The position numbers were made by a program, and so were the translations under genes. A DNA stretch of 64,000 bases from Celeribacter ethanolicus (GTDB lineage Bacteria; Pseudomonadota; Alphaproteobacteria; Rhodobacterales; Rhodobacteraceae), in contig NZ_LRUC01000020.1 of the NCBI RefSeq assembly GCF_001550095.1, positions 1 through 64,000 of the forward strand, in the 5' to 3' direction. Shown in pieces: positions 28,033 through 37,954 of the stretch (position 1 is its first letter; each line of letters opens with the position of its first letter). A model generated the notes under the pieces. It was not told the DNA's origin. It worked only from the letters and a program-made list of their open reading frames with translations, and did no database searches.

Positions 28033-28728
28033 TTAACTGTCCAGCTCGCGCGACAGGATGGTGGCGAATTCGTCGGCAAAGGCCTCGTAGCCGCCAAGGA
28101 TACGTTCGCTGTCGGCGTTCAGCTTGTTGTAGAAGATCACCGCCGGAATAGCCGCGAGAAGACCGAGCGCGGTTGCCAAAAGCGCCTCCGCGATCCCCGG
28201 TGCCACAACGGCAAGGTTGGTGGACTGCGCCATGGCGATGTCTTCGAACGCGGTCTTGATCCCCCAAACGGTGCCGAAGAGACCGACGAACGGCCCGGTG
28301 GAACCGACGGTCGCGAGGAAGGACAGACCTTTGGTCATCTCTTCGCTCTCTTTGGCGATGGCCACATCCATCGACCGGTCGATCCGCGACTGGGCGCCTG
28401 CGATCAGCCCGCCATCTGCGCGATGCGAGCGACGCCATTCGGTCATGCCCGCAGAAAACACCCGCTCCGGCGCAGACATCGGCCCGCCGGAGATCTGGTC
28501 ATACAGCTCATCCAACGGCTCGCCCGACCAGAAGGCCTGATCGAAAGCCGCCGCCTCGGCACGGGCTTTTTTGTAGGAAATGAATTTCTGGATGATGATC
28601 GACCATGACCAGAAAGAGGCCACGATCAGCATCAGCATCACGATTTTCACGGTGAAGGTGGCGCGCATGAAAAGCGCGAGCAAGGAGAAGTCGATCTCCT
28701 GCGCCATCGCAAGGGTTTGTTGGTCCAT
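28033..28728 (-). CDS. tolQ: Tol-Pal motor protein TolQ
   Basis: A 231-residue inner-membrane proton channel of the MotA/TolQ/ExbB family. Three membrane helices lie near 17-40, 130-155 and 170-195. The GLFGTVWGIKTAF and APGIAEALLATALGLLAAIPA signatures are present. It is the first tol gene after ybgC, 135 bases downstream. Confidence 0.95.
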   Translation of the reverse strand: MDQQTLAMAQEIDFSLLALFMRATFTVKIVMLMLIVASFWSWSIIIQKFISYKKARAEAAAFDQAFWSGEPLDELYDQISGGPMSAPERVFSAGMTEWRRSHRADGGLIAGAQSRIDRSMDVAIAKESEEMTKGLSFLATVGSTGPFVGLFGTVWGIKTAFEDIAMAQSTNLAVVAPGIAEALLATALGLLAAIPAVIFYNKLNADSERILGGYEAFADEFATILSRELDS

Positions 28729-28863
28729 GAACCTGCTCTTTAATCGCCTTTATGGGCCGCATTTGCACGGCTCTCATCATTACCCCCGATTCTATCGCAT
28801 CGTCAGGGGGAGCGCCAACACGAACATGTGAGGCGAGGCAGGAATTTGCGGAATTTCGACAGT

Positions 28864-29253
28864 TCAGTGCAGATTTCGGCGGAGATTTGCCGGAAGACGC
28901 GCCGGATGACCGGTTGCGGTGAGCGCCACGATGGTCACCTGTGCCGAAAACAGCACATCCTCGCCGCGTTTGACCACCTGGGTCATCACGATCCGCGCCC
29001 CTGTCATGGCCTCCAAAGCGGTTTCCACAGTGAGATCGTCATCGAATTTCGCAGGCGCGAGGTAATCCGCCTCGACCCGGCGGACGGCAAAGACGATCCC
29101 ATCCTCCTCCTTCAGCTTGACCTGATCAATGCCCAGATCGCGCACCCATTCGGTGCGCGCGCGTTCAATAAACTTGAGGTAATTGGCGTAATAGACGATG
29201 CCCGCGAGATCGGTGTCCTCGTAATAGACATGGACGGGAAATCTGTGGGTCAT
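28864..29253 (-). CDS. ybgC: Acyl-CoA thioesterase of the tol-pal operon
   Basis: A 129-residue hot-dog fold thioesterase. The catalytic Asp lies in VYYEDTDLAGIVYYANYLKF (about 9-28). It heads the tol-pal gene order, as in many proteobacteria. Confidence 0.92.
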   Translation of the reverse strand: MTHRFPVHVYYEDTDLAGIVYYANYLKFIERARTEWVRDLGIDQVKLKEEDGIVFAVRRVEADYLAPAKFDDDLTVETALEAMTGARIVMTQVVKRGEDVLFSAQVTIVALTATGHPARLPANLRRNLH

Positions 29254-29282
29254 CGTCTTGGCCTTTCGTTTTGGTCACGACC

Positions 29283-29825
29283 CTATTGGCCGAGCGGATA
29301 GCTCGCAAGGGTCTCATAAAGCGCGCCTTCATGGCTCAGGAGAGACTGGACCATATCAAAACTAGCGGGGCGGAACGCGGGGGCATGAAAGTCCCCGTTC
29401 ACCATAAGAAACCGTTCAAGCTCATCGCGCTCGCCAAAGCCCAGCCGTTGAAACCGGCGCAGGGTGACATGCGGGCGGAACCTTTTGTGCGACAGTTCGA
29501 TGCCAACCGCCCGCGCTGCCTGCCGGACTTTCTTGTGCAAATCGCTGAGCGCCTCATTTGGCCGCACGGCGGCAAAGAGCAGGCGCGGCTTGTCGCTACC
29601 GAAGAGGTCGAGCCCGTCGATGGCGATCTCAGGCGCAGACAGATACAGCCCGGACAACGCCTCATGCAGATCGGCCAGAAGCTCTTCCGGCTGCTCATCG
29701 AGAAACGCGAGCGTGATATGCATATTCTCCGCCGGCACGGCCCGCCCGAACCGAAGCCCCGCCGCCAGTTCTTCAAGCCGGTCGCGCAAATCTTCCGGCA
29801 GAGGAATGCCGACAAAGACTCTCAC
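29283..29825 (-). CDS. thpR: RNA 2',3'-cyclic phosphodiesterase
   Basis: About 180 residues, of the 2H phosphoesterase family (LigT/ThpR). The two HxTx motifs are HITLAF (about 39-44) and HVTLRRF (about 122-128). I prefer the GTG at 29825, which gives the usual (M)RVFVGIPLPEDL start; a TTG at 29843 would overlap the upstream gene. Confidence 0.87.
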   Translation of the reverse strand: MRVFVGIPLPEDLRDRLEELAAGLRFGRAVPAENMHITLAFLDEQPEELLADLHEALSGLYLSAPEIAIDGLDLFGSDKPRLLFAAVRPNEALSDLHKKVRQAARAVGIELSHKRFRPHVTLRRFQRLGFGERDELERFLMVNGDFHAPAFRPASFDMVQSLLSHEGALYETLASYPLGQ

Positions 29826-29832
29826 CGGCCTG

Positions 29833-30462
29833 TCATCCCGCAATCACCCGCGCGTAGAGCCTAAGCGCATGTGACGCCTCCCGCGCAGCATTGGGCAGCA
29901 TCGGATCGTAGGCCGCACGCAGCACATTAGCCACATCCGGGCGCACCACCGTGCCCTCGGGCGCAACGGCCAGCGGGCTGTCCTGAGTGAATTCCACATC
30001 CGACCACAGAAGCATCGCCTGCACCGCCTGGCTCAGCGCGATCACCTCGGCAGGCACCTCATCCATCGCGCCGCCCATGCGCACGAAGGTAAAACAGGCC
30101 TTGATCGCACCTTGGTCGTCAAACCGAAACGCCCGGTACTGATGCGCGCCGCGCTCTTGGAGTGTCGCCACCCGTGCCTCCAAATCGGGGATCAGATCGC
30201 CCATATGCGGCACATCCAACAGCTCCGCCCAATCGGACAGGAAAAACACCATGAGGTTGCTGCCCAACTCCGGGTCCATTTCCTCGATCCGGTGCCCCGC
30301 GATGGCGACACAGGCTTCGATGGCGGATTTCACCGTCACCAGCGTCTCTTCCTCGACACCAAAGACAACCGGCGCAATCGGCCGCCCCCAGCGCGCAAAG
30401 ACATAGTCGCCGTTCGAACGGGTGAAAAACTCTTCGATACGTTCCGGTGTGATCTCGCTCAT
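29833..30462 (-). CDS. Conserved hypothetical protein
   Basis: A 209-residue soluble acidic protein, not recognised. The ATG at 30462 follows GAGGGC. The sequence is largely mixed alpha/beta with motifs such as [16 protein letters not shown] and [20 protein letters not shown]. No signal peptide, membrane segment or known catalytic motif is visible. It is divergent from aroQ, with 100 bases between the start codons. Confidence 0.65.
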   Translation of the reverse strand: MSEITPERIEEFFTRSNGDYVFARWGRPIAPVVFGVEEETLVTVKSAIEACVAIAGHRIEEMDPELGSNLMVFFLSDWAELLDVPHMGDLIPDLEARVATLQERGAHQYRAFRFDDQGAIKACFTFVRMGGAMDEVPAEVIALSQAVQAMLLWSDVEFTQDSPLAVAPEGTVVRPDVANVLRAAYDPMLPNAAREASHALRLYARVIAG

Positions 30463-30562
30463 GTGGCCCTCTCGCGTCTCTTGCCGTCCTTTTGCTACAG
30501 CGCGACTTGCGCGGCAACCCCTGCCCCGCGTAACCTCCGACACAGACAAGACGAGGCACATC

Positions 30563-31000
30563 ATGAGCAAGACGATCTACATCCTGAACGGTCCCAACCT
30601 GAACCTTCTGGGCAAACGCCAACCGGAGATTTACGGCCATGACACGCTCGAAGATGTCGAGGCGCTTTGTGCCGCCGAGGCCGCAACGCATGACCTCGAC
30701 GTGGTTTTCGCCCAGTCGAACCATGAGGGCGAGATCATCGAGCTGATCCATGAAGCCCGCGAAAAAGCCGCCGGCATCGTCATCAACCCGGCGGCCTACA
30801 CGCATACTTCGGTCGCCATTCTCGACGCGCTCAACACCTTCGAAGGCCCGGTGATCGAGGTCCATATCAGCCAGGTCCACAAACGCGAGGCCTTCCGCCA
30901 TCATTCCTATGTCTCGATGCGCGCCGATGCGGTCATGGCCGGGTTCGGGATCAATGGCTACCGTCTGGCCGTGGCGCAGATGGGACACCTTCTGGGCTAA
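30563..31000 (+). CDS. aroQ: 3-dehydroquinate dehydratase, type II
   Basis: A 145-residue dodecameric shikimate-pathway enzyme (3-dehydroquinate to 3-dehydroshikimate). [19 protein letters not shown] (about 7-25) holds the catalytic Arg and Tyr. [28 protein letters not shown] and GFGINGY follow. The ATG at 30563 has a GAGGCA site. Confidence 0.95.
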   Translation: MSKTIYILNGPNLNLLGKRQPEIYGHDTLEDVEALCAAEAATHDLDVVFAQSNHEGEIIELIHEAREKAAGIVINPAAYTHTSVAILDALNTFEGPVIEVHISQVHKREAFRHHSYVSMRADAVMAGFGINGYRLAVAQMGHLLG

Positions 31001-31003
31001 ATC

Positions 31004-31816
31004 TCACTCGGTGTGATCGACAAACACCTGAATGATCGCCTGCGGCAGCGGCTGGTTCTGGGCATCGCCATAAAACCGCAGCCCCGCGGGCGGCTCAAAT
31101 TCCGAACGGTCGATCACCGCCACCATGGCATGCCCATCCCGGCTCATCGCCAAGGCGCCTTCGAGAGAACCGCAGGCATCGGTCTTGCAACCACTCGCCA
31201 CAAGCCAGTCGCCTTGCCACTCCAGCAAGCTCGCCTGCTCAAAGAGCGCCCGAAGATCGAGCAGGCCCACCGGCCCTACGGTCGCAAGAAACCGCCCCTC
31301 CCAAGCCGGATCGTTGACCAAAAGCTTCGGATGCTGCCCCTGCCACTCGGCGACCTGCGTAAAGCCCAGCGATTTCGGAGGGCCCAGCTCCTCATGAAGC
31401 TCATGCCCCACGAGCCAATAGCGCACATCCCCACTCTGACCTGGCTCCGTCGCCGGAGAGATCACCTCGATCCCGCGCTCTGTCACCAAGGCTTTGCCGT
31501 CGTCGTGACAGGTCCCGAACATGTCAGAAACCCAAACCGGCTCGCTCCCGGCATCGACATAAACCCATTGCTTCGGACAGCCCGTCCCGCCGGAGGCCAA
31601 GAGGATCAGCAACACATCCCCATCCTGCGCCGCAATGTCGAGGTGATCCGCCGCTTGCGGCAAATCGACCGCCTCATCCGCGAGATAAAGCGCATCCGTG
31701 TCAAACGGCCCGAGCGGCAAGATCTCGGCCACGCCCACCGAGGTCTCCACCTGATCTGCCGCCAAAGCGACACACGGCAAAGCGCTCAGAACGAACGACA
31801 GAACGAAAAGACGCAT
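31004..31816 (-). CDS. Secreted hypothetical protein
   Basis: A 270-residue exported protein with a signal peptide ending ALAA. It is not recognised. Four cysteines (two pairs) suggest disulphides in the periplasm. It lies convergent to aroQ with only a few bases between the stops. Confidence 0.6.
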   Translation of the reverse strand: MRLFVLSFVLSALPCVALAADQVETSVGVAEILPLGPFDTDALYLADEAVDLPQAADHLDIAAQDGDVLLILLASGGTGCPKQWVYVDAGSEPVWVSDMFGTCHDDGKALVTERGIEVISPATEPGQSGDVRYWLVGHELHEELGPPKSLGFTQVAEWQGQHPKLLVNDPAWEGRFLATVGPVGLLDLRALFEQASLLEWQGDWLVASGCKTDACGSLEGALAMSRDGHAMVAVIDRSEFEPPAGLRFYGDAQNQPLPQAIIQVFVDHTE

Positions 31817-31845
31817 GGCCCCTCACCTCAAAGGAATTTGACCCA

Positions 31846-31857
31846 TTTGCGCGCAAA
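31846..31857. promoter_or_regulatory. TTTGCGCGCAAA palindrome
   Basis: A perfect 12-bp palindrome 30 bases upstream of the secreted hypothetical gene, in its likely promoter. It could be an operator; the protein is unknown. Confidence 0.25.
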
Positions 31858-31905
31858 CGCCCCGGAAAGGTCAACCCCATCCGTTTCCTTTGCTGCCGCA
31901 AATAC

Positions 31906-32934
31906 TCACTTTCCGAACAGGTCCGACTGGTCCGGCGCTTTCGGAGCCTCAAGCCCCAGATGTTTCCACGATTTCTGCGTCAACATCCGACCGCGCGGGG
32001 TGCGCTGAATGAGGCCCTGCTGCAAAAGATAGGGCTCGATCACATCCTCAATGGCATCGCGGCTCTCGGAAAGCGCTGCCGCCAAAGTCTCAACGCCCAC
32101 AGGCCCGCCGCCGTAATTCTCCGCGATCATCCCGAGATAGCGCCGGTCCGCACCATCGAGGCCGATCAGGTCAACGCCCAGCCGCGTCAGCGCCCCGTCG
32201 GCCAGAGATTTGGTAATCCGCCCGTCGCCCTCGACCACCGCGAAATCCACCACCCGGCGCAAAAGTCGCCCGGCGATCCGCGGCGTGCCGCGGGCGCGTT
32301 TGGCAATTTCATGCGCCCCGTCCGCATCCGCAGGCACACCCAAAAGCCGCGCCCCACGGGTGACGATCTCGTGCAGCTCTTCGGTGGTGTAAAACTGAAG
32401 CCGGGTCGGAATGCCGAAGCGGTCCCGCAAAGGTGTGGTCAAAAGCCCGAGCCGCGTGGTCGCGCCCACCAGCGTAAAGGGTTGCAACTCGATCCGCACG
32501 GTGCGCGCGGCGGGGCCTTCGCCGATCACCAGATCGAGCTCGAAATCCTCCATCGCCGGGTAGAGCACCTCTTCGACCACCGGGTTCATCCGGTGAATCT
32601 CGTCGATGAACAACACATCGCGGGCCTCAAGATTGGTCAGGATCGCCGCCAGATCGCCGGCTTTGGCCAGAACCGGCCCGGAGGTCATTTTGAAATTCAC
32701 GCCCAATTCGCGCGCCATGATCTGTGCCAGTGTGGTTTTGCCGAGGCCCGGCGGGCCGTGGAACAGCACATGATCCATCGCCTCTTCGCGCATCTTGGCA
32801 GACTCGATGAACACGCGCAGGTTGGCGCGGGCTTCCTGTTGGCCGATGAATTCCTCCAGCGCCTGCGGGCGCAGGGCGCGGTCGGCATCCTGCGGCTGTC
32901 GCTCCGGGCGCAAAGTGGGATCGGGGCTTTCCAT
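31906..32934 (-). CDS. ruvB: Holliday junction branch migration ATPase RuvB
   Basis: A 342-residue AAA+ helicase motor. Walker A is [13 protein letters not shown] (about 59-71), Walker B is [11 protein letters not shown], and the C-terminal winged helix has [16 protein letters not shown]. It follows ruvA after three bases. Confidence 0.96.
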   Translation of the reverse strand: MESPDPTLRPERQPQDADRALRPQALEEFIGQQEARANLRVFIESAKMREEAMDHVLFHGPPGLGKTTLAQIMARELGVNFKMTSGPVLAKAGDLAAILTNLEARDVLFIDEIHRMNPVVEEVLYPAMEDFELDLVIGEGPAARTVRIELQPFTLVGATTRLGLLTTPLRDRFGIPTRLQFYTTEELHEIVTRGARLLGVPADADGAHEIAKRARGTPRIAGRLLRRVVDFAVVEGDGRITKSLADGALTRLGVDLIGLDGADRRYLGMIAENYGGGPVGVETLAAALSESRDAIEDVIEPYLLQQGLIQRTPRGRMLTQKSWKHLGLEAPKAPDQSDLFGK

Positions 32935-32937
32935 CTC

Positions 32938-33618
32938 TTACCCTTTCGGCGCCAAAAGGCGCAGCGCGGCTTTGATCAGGGTGGAGGTGTCCGCCTCCGG
33001 CGCGTCCTGCGCGGATTGCGCCACGGCCTGCGCCGCATCAGACGGAGAATAACCGAGGTTTTGCAGGGCGGACAGGGCTTCGGCCTCTGCCGATGCATTG
33101 GCCTTCGCGGGCGCTTTCTTCGGCGCAGGTTTCGCGGCGGGAGAGGCGCTTTCGATCACTTCGGAGGCTTCGGGGGCTTCCAAAGCCTCCGAAAGTTTGC
33201 CGCCCATCGACATCACCACCGGCGCCTTGTCCTTCAGCTCGTTGACCACCCGCTGCGCGATCTTCGGGCCAACCCCCGGAGCGGCCTTGACCGCCGTCCA
33301 GTCGCCCAGCGCAATCGCCCGCCCCGTCGCCTCCGGTCCAAGCGTGCCAAGGATCGCCATGGCGGCTTTCGAGCCGATGCCCTGAACGGAAATCAGCAGG
33401 CGATACCATTCTTTTTCCAACAAGGACGTGAAGCCGAAAAGTTGCAGATTGGTCTCCTGCACCAGCATATCGGTGTAAAGCGCGACCGGCACACCGCGCC
33501 CCGGCAGCGACATGCGCGTGCGCTCAGACACATAGACGATATAGCCGACGCCGCGCACGTCGATCAGGACGTGATCCGTGCCGATATAATCGATGACACC
33601 CGTGAGTTTGCCGATCAT
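32938..33618 (-). CDS. ruvA: Holliday junction binding protein RuvA
   Basis: A 226-residue tetrameric junction-binding protein. The N-terminal OB fold ([13 protein letters not shown]), the helix-hairpin-helix region [16 protein letters not shown] and [15 protein letters not shown], and a C-terminal RuvB-binding domain (about 180-226) after an Ala/Lys linker are all visible. The start overlaps the ruvC stop by four bases. Confidence 0.95.
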   Translation of the reverse strand: MIGKLTGVIDYIGTDHVLIDVRGVGYIVYVSERTRMSLPGRGVPVALYTDMLVQETNLQLFGFTSLLEKEWYRLLISVQGIGSKAAMAILGTLGPEATGRAIALGDWTAVKAAPGVGPKIAQRVVNELKDKAPVVMSMGGKLSEALEAPEASEVIESASPAAKPAPKKAPAKANASAEAEALSALQNLGYSPSDAAQAVAQSAQDAPEADTSTLIKAALRLLAPKG

Positions 33619-34124
33619 GAGGCGGCCTTTCTAAGCGCGTCTTGCAGCCGCGAGGAGGATTGCGCGTGATAGGAATGGGTGATCGCGATGGCCAAGGCGT
33701 CAACGGCATCCGGGCCTTCGAGTTTCGCTCCGGGCAATTGCAGCTTGATCATATGTTCGACCTGTTGCTTGGCGGCGTGGCCGACGCCGACGACGGTCTT
33801 TTTCACCGCGTTGGGGGCATATTCGCCGATGGGGATGCCCGCACGCGCCGGAACCAAAAGCGCAACAGAGCGCGCTTGGCCGAGTTTCAGCGTCGCGACG
33901 GCGTCCTTGTTGACAAAGGTCTGCTCGACGGCGGCGCTGTCGGGACGGTAGGTCTCGACGATGGCGGTGAGCTGATCGAAGAGCGACAAAAGCCGCGTGG
34001 CGAGATCGTCGGAAGAGGCCGAGCGGCAGATGCCGTTGGCGACATGGCTGATACGGGGCCCTGCGACATCAATGATGCCCCAACCCATATTGCGCAGCCC
34101 GGGGTCGATGCCCATCACACGCAT
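33615..34124 (-). CDS. ruvC: Crossover junction endodeoxyribonuclease RuvC
   Basis: A 169-residue Holliday junction resolvase. The acidic catalytic residues lie in [14 protein letters not shown] (Asp7), [10 protein letters not shown] (Glu), and the C-terminal [12 protein letters not shown]. It is the first gene of ruvCAB. Confidence 0.95.
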   Translation of the reverse strand: MRVMGIDPGLRNMGWGIIDVAGPRISHVANGICRSASSDDLATRLLSLFDQLTAIVETYRPDSAAVEQTFVNKDAVATLKLGQARSVALLVPARAGIPIGEYAPNAVKKTVVGVGHAAKQQVEHMIKLQLPGAKLEGPDAVDALAIAITHSYHAQSSSRLQDALRKAAS

Positions 34125-34320
34125 GGTCTCACCTGCTCGTTTTATTCGTTACGAATTGGTTAGCACGAAACGAGAACATTTGCCAAGGCTGGTTTGCCTG
34201 AAGCCCCTCGTTTCCACCGGAGCGCTGATCCGCCGCCAAAGGTGGCGAGCCCTGCGACCGCATGACCGGCGATCAGCCCGCCCACTGCGGAGGCTCCGCC
34301 GCGAGCAGATATAAAAAGTG

Positions 34321-34351
34321 AAAACCCGCACCGGAGGGCGGTGCGGGTTTT
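34321..34351. terminator. Bidirectional terminator between ruvC and the next gene
   Basis: A 12-bp stem, AAAACCCGCACC (34321-34332) with GGTGCGGGTTTT (34340-34351), has a short loop and A/T runs at both ends. It stops transcription of the - strand gene at 34413-34760. The rest of the 288-bp gap has no convincing gene. Confidence 0.85.
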
Positions 34352-34412
34352 GACGTGGCAGGGATCGGGCGGCATGGAGGGAAACAACCATCCGACCCCC
34401 GATGAATATTTC

Positions 34413-34760
34413 TCAGCTCAGAAGCATTTTGCCCTGAAGCGCCAGCCAGACGGTGATCTGGTCGGCATGCATGACCCAGGCCGCGGCGCGCTCAACCGCC
34501 GTCCCCTGCGCCAGTTCATCAACCCGCATCGCATAAGACGCAGCTCCGAGGCTCGCATAAAGTGCCGCCTTGAAGGCAATCACCCCGGCAAGGGCGAAAA
34601 ACACCAGATAGAGCGGCCGCCGCATCCCGCGACGACGCGGGCGGGCGATGATAAGACCATCCTGGTTAACCGAATAAACGACACCGCGCTTGAGAGCACG
34701 CCTGCGCGCCTCAATGCGAGTGAGCCGTTTCTCCAATTGCTGCGAACCGGCATAAGCCAT
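34413..34760 (-). CDS. Small single-pass membrane protein, hypothetical
   Basis: A 115-residue protein, not recognised. The ATG at 34760 has a strong GAGGAGG site. A basic N-terminus (about 10-50, with ARPRRRGMRRP) precedes a membrane helix (about 50-72), then a short C-terminal region. It ends before a terminator. Confidence 0.6.
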   Translation of the reverse strand: MAYAGSQQLEKRLTRIEARRRALKRGVVYSVNQDGLIIARPRRRGMRRPLYLVFFALAGVIAFKAALYASLGAASYAMRVDELAQGTAVERAAAWVMHADQITVWLALQGKMLLS

Positions 34761-34866
34761 GGCAGCCTCCTCGTGAACATCGGCCCCCACCGACTGAGAC
34801 ATTCTTGCGGCGAAATGTGGCGAAATTGGGGCAAACGGGGCGAGAAGGTGGTTTTTCCCTTTGCTT

Positions 34867-35739
34867 TTAGGCAGTTCGCGCCATCGTTAGCGTCGTCCAG
34901 TCAACAATCTCCTGACGTTCGACAAGATTGAACCCGGAGTGTGTATAAACCTCGACAACCTCATCGGCCTGCGGATTGAGAATCCCGGAGAGAATCACAT
35001 GCCCGCCCGGTCGCACGTTCGCCGCCATGTCGGGAGCGAGCGCCACCAGAGGTCCCTTGAGGATATTGGCGAAGACCAGATCGAAGGGGGCTTTCTCGGA
35101 CAGAACCGGGTGATTGAACCCGGCAGCTTCGAGACAGATCACCCGACCGGCAAGATCGTTGGCACGCACGTTGCTTTCGGCCACTTCGACCGCCACCTCG
35201 TCGATGTCGGAGGCATAGACCGTCTTGTCGGAGATTTTCGCCGCCGCCATCGCGAGCACAGCCGTGCCACAACCGATGTCGGCCACGTTGTCGAAGCTCT
35301 GCCCCTCCGCCATCAGATGATCGAGCGCTTTCAAACACCCAAGCGTGGTGCCGTGATGCCCGGTACCAAAGGCCATGGCCGCCTCGATCAGCAGGCCGAT
35401 CTTGTCGGCGGGCAGCGTGTCGGCGTCATGCGAGCCGTAGACATAAAAGCGCCCGGCCTCCACAGGGGCCAGATCGCGGCGCACCTTGGCGACCCAATCG
35501 GTTTCCGGCAGTTCGGAGATGACGAAATCCGGCGCATCGTTGGCCTTGGCCAGAAGCGCCAGAGCGATCTCGTCGGGGGCTTCGGTAAAATAGGCGCCGA
35601 CCTCCCAAAGGCCCGATCCGTCCTCGATCTCGAAGACACCGACGCCGGTCGGTTCCGGATCGAGAAATTCGAGCGCGTCGCCGATGGCTTCAGCGGGGGC
35701 TTTGCCCTTGGTCTTGGTGAAAGCGGTAAAGGTCGGCAT
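34867..35739 (-). CDS. prmA: Ribosomal protein L11 methyltransferase
   Basis: A 290-residue SAM-dependent methyltransferase. The C-terminal Rossmann domain has AFGTGHHGTTLGCL, VADIGCGTAVLAMAAA and the VFANILKGPL motif, which carries the catalytic Asn. The start at 35739 fits the MPTFTAFTKTKG N-terminus; further upstream the frame is non-coding. Confidence 0.93.
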   Translation of the reverse strand: MPTFTAFTKTKGKAPAEAIGDALEFLDPEPTGVGVFEIEDGSGLWEVGAYFTEAPDEIALALLAKANDAPDFVISELPETDWVAKVRRDLAPVEAGRFYVYGSHDADTLPADKIGLLIEAAMAFGTGHHGTTLGCLKALDHLMAEGQSFDNVADIGCGTAVLAMAAAKISDKTVYASDIDEVAVEVAESNVRANDLAGRVICLEAAGFNHPVLSEKAPFDLVFANILKGPLVALAPDMAANVRPGGHVILSGILNPQADEVVEVYTHSGFNLVERQEIVDWTTLTMARTA

Positions 35740-35846
35740 GGCGGCACTCCGGACTTGGGTTTTCTCTAGGAAGTTTCCCCTGGGTGGTTTTCCCTGCCTT
35801 AGCCGCCCGGCGGGGTTTTCACAACCCGCCGCCGGCTCTGGCCGAA

Positions 35847-36548
35847 TTACGCGGGACTGTCGGGCCGCTCCATCTCTTCGTTCCACTGCACGGAACGCTC
35901 CATCGTCAAACCGACCGGGCAACTCACCCCGGTGCCGCCAATGCCGCAATAGCCATTCGGGTTCTTCGCGAGATATTGCTGATGATAGTCCTCCGCAAAG
36001 TAGAACTCGCCCGCAGGCAAAACCTCGGTCGTGATCGCTCCAAAGCCCTTGTCCTGCAACAACACGTTATAGCCCGCAAGGCTCGCCTCCGCTTCACGGC
36101 GCTGCGCGTCAGAGGCCCAGTAGATGCCGGAGCGGTACTGCGTGCCGCGGTCATTGCCCTGACGCATGCCCTGGGTCGGATCGTGGTTTTCCCAGAAGGT
36201 CTTCAAAAGCGTCGCGTAACTCACCTTTGTGGGATCGTAGACCACGCGCACCACCTCGTTGTGGCCGGTCTTGCCGGAGCAAACTTCCTCATAGGTCGGG
36301 TTCGGCGTATAGCCCGCGGTATAGCCCACCGCCGTGTTCACCACTCCCGGCACCTGCCAGAAGATGCGCTCGACGCCCCAGAAACAGCCCATACCGAACA
36401 CCGCCTCCGCGCAGCCTTCGGGCACCGGTGCCACAAGCGGCACATGCAGAACGAAATGCTCTTCCGCCGTTGGGATCGCGTCGGGACGCCCCGGCAACGC
36501 TTCATCGGGCGTGGGCATGGTGAGTTTCCTGGTCAGAGCGGCAAACAT
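35847..36548 (-). CDS. msrA: Peptide methionine (S)-S-oxide reductase
   Basis: A 233-residue repair enzyme. The catalytic GCFWG (about 53-57) and the C-terminal [10 protein letters not shown], with a likely resolving Cys, are present. The ATG at 36548 follows GGAGGAC. No signal peptide is visible. Confidence 0.94.
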   Translation of the reverse strand: MFAALTRKLTMPTPDEALPGRPDAIPTAEEHFVLHVPLVAPVPEGCAEAVFGMGCFWGVERIFWQVPGVVNTAVGYTAGYTPNPTYEEVCSGKTGHNEVVRVVYDPTKVSYATLLKTFWENHDPTQGMRQGNDRGTQYRSGIYWASDAQRREAEASLAGYNVLLQDKGFGAITTEVLPAGEFYFAEDYHQQYLAKNPNGYCGIGGTGVSCPVGLTMERSVQWNEEMERPDSPA

Positions 36549-36641
36549 GGCAGTCCTCCGTATGTGCGGTTTGTCCTGCAATATAGTCCGCAATCGGCCC
36601 TGCGCCAATCGTCCCGTCATCACACACGAATGGCCGGAGGC

Positions 36642-37883
36642 TCACTCCGCCGGAGCCACCTCAGGCACGCGCGGCAAAAGACGCCATTCATTGCCCTTTT
36701 CCGGATGCCGCGGGATCAGCGCGGACAGCCCCACCGACCCCATCGCCAGCGCCGCCGCCAATCCGAAAACAGCACCCGGAGACACCACCCAGAGATAGCC
36801 CAGAAGTGCCGGCAGGAAGACCGCCGCGATATGGTTGATCGTAAAGGCCACTGCCGCCGTCGGGGCGATGTCTTGGGGATCGGCGATCTTCTGGAAATAG
36901 GTCTTGAGCGCGAAAGCCAGACCGAACAGCATGTGGTCGATGACGTAAAGCGCCGCGGCCACGAGCACGCCCCAGCCCAGCCAATAGATTCCGCCATAGG
37001 CCATGAACACCAGCGTCAGCCCGATATATTCGAGCATGAGAACAAAACGCTCCCCCTTGATGAAGACGATTTTCCCCATCATCGGGGCAATGACCATATT
37101 GGCCAGATAATTGATCAGGAACAGCGCCGTGATCTGTTCGACCTCGAGACCGAATTTCTCCACCATCATGAAGGCCGCGAAGACGACGAAAATCTGCCGC
37201 CGGGCCCCCGCCATGAACTGGAGCGCATAATAGAGCCCATAGCGACGTTTCAGGATGAGCTTCTTGGCCTGCGGATTGGGCGCTTCGAACTGTGGGTAGG
37301 CGTAAAGCGCGAAGAGCGCCACGAGCGCGGTAAACCCGCCCGAGACCAGATAGACCAGATTGTAGGACAGATCGAAGGCCTTCCACGTCAGCACGAGAAG
37401 CCCGTAAGCCACCAAAGAGGCCGCCGAGCCCGCCGCCAGCAGACGTCCGAGCACAATGGGCGCGCGGTCTTTCGGCAGCCATTGAAGCTGAAGCGACTGG
37501 TTCACAGTCTCGTAATAGTGAAAGCCGATGGAGGAGAGCATGGTGATGGTCAGGATCCCGCCCAATGAGGGGAACCATGCGGTCACCGCCGTCGCCGCCC
37601 CCAAAAGCAGAAGCGACACCACGCCCAGAACCTGTTCGCGCACGATCATGATCAGCGCGATCACCCCGATGGCCAGAAAACCGGGAATTTCCCGCACCGT
37701 ATGAAGCCAGCCGATCTGGACCCCCGTGAACCCCGCCACCTCGATGACGAAATTGTTCAGAAGCGCGTTCCATGTGGCAAAAGCCACAGGCATGGCGAAG
37801 GCCATCAGGAACAACAGGGACTCCGGCCGCCGCCAGCGCGGCAGGTGGGAGACGTCGGAGAGGGAGATGGGAGCGTTTTTCAT
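36642..37883 (-). CDS. MFS transporter
   Basis: A 413-residue protein with about 12 membrane segments and a loop near 200-215 (PQAKKLILKRRYG). The start is taken at the ATG at 37883; a GTG at 37934 has no ribosome site. The substrate is not evident. It has the general form of a major facilitator. Confidence 0.75.
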   Translation of the reverse strand: MKNAPISLSDVSHLPRWRRPESLLFLMAFAMPVAFATWNALLNNFVIEVAGFTGVQIGWLHTVREIPGFLAIGVIALIMIVREQVLGVVSLLLLGAATAVTAWFPSLGGILTITMLSSIGFHYYETVNQSLQLQWLPKDRAPIVLGRLLAAGSAASLVAYGLLVLTWKAFDLSYNLVYLVSGGFTALVALFALYAYPQFEAPNPQAKKLILKRRYGLYYALQFMAGARRQIFVVFAAFMMVEKFGLEVEQITALFLINYLANMVIAPMMGKIVFIKGERFVLMLEYIGLTLVFMAYGGIYWLGWGVLVAAALYVIDHMLFGLAFALKTYFQKIADPQDIAPTAAVAFTINHIAAVFLPALLGYLWVVSPGAVFGLAAALAMGSVGLSALIPRHPEKGNEWRLLPRVPEVAPAE

Positions 37884-37954
37884 GTATACGCAATAAAAGA
37901 CGCCGTGAGACCTGCCCAGAGAGATTTCCTGCACAGGGTGCCGAGTGCGAACGC

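Noticed and set aside
34160-34391. Gly/Ala-rich - strand frame between ruvC and the terminator (GGASAVGGLIAGHAV)
   Set aside because: It has no ribosome site, would start beyond the terminator hairpin, and no relative is recognised. It could be a small peptide, but the support is too weak.
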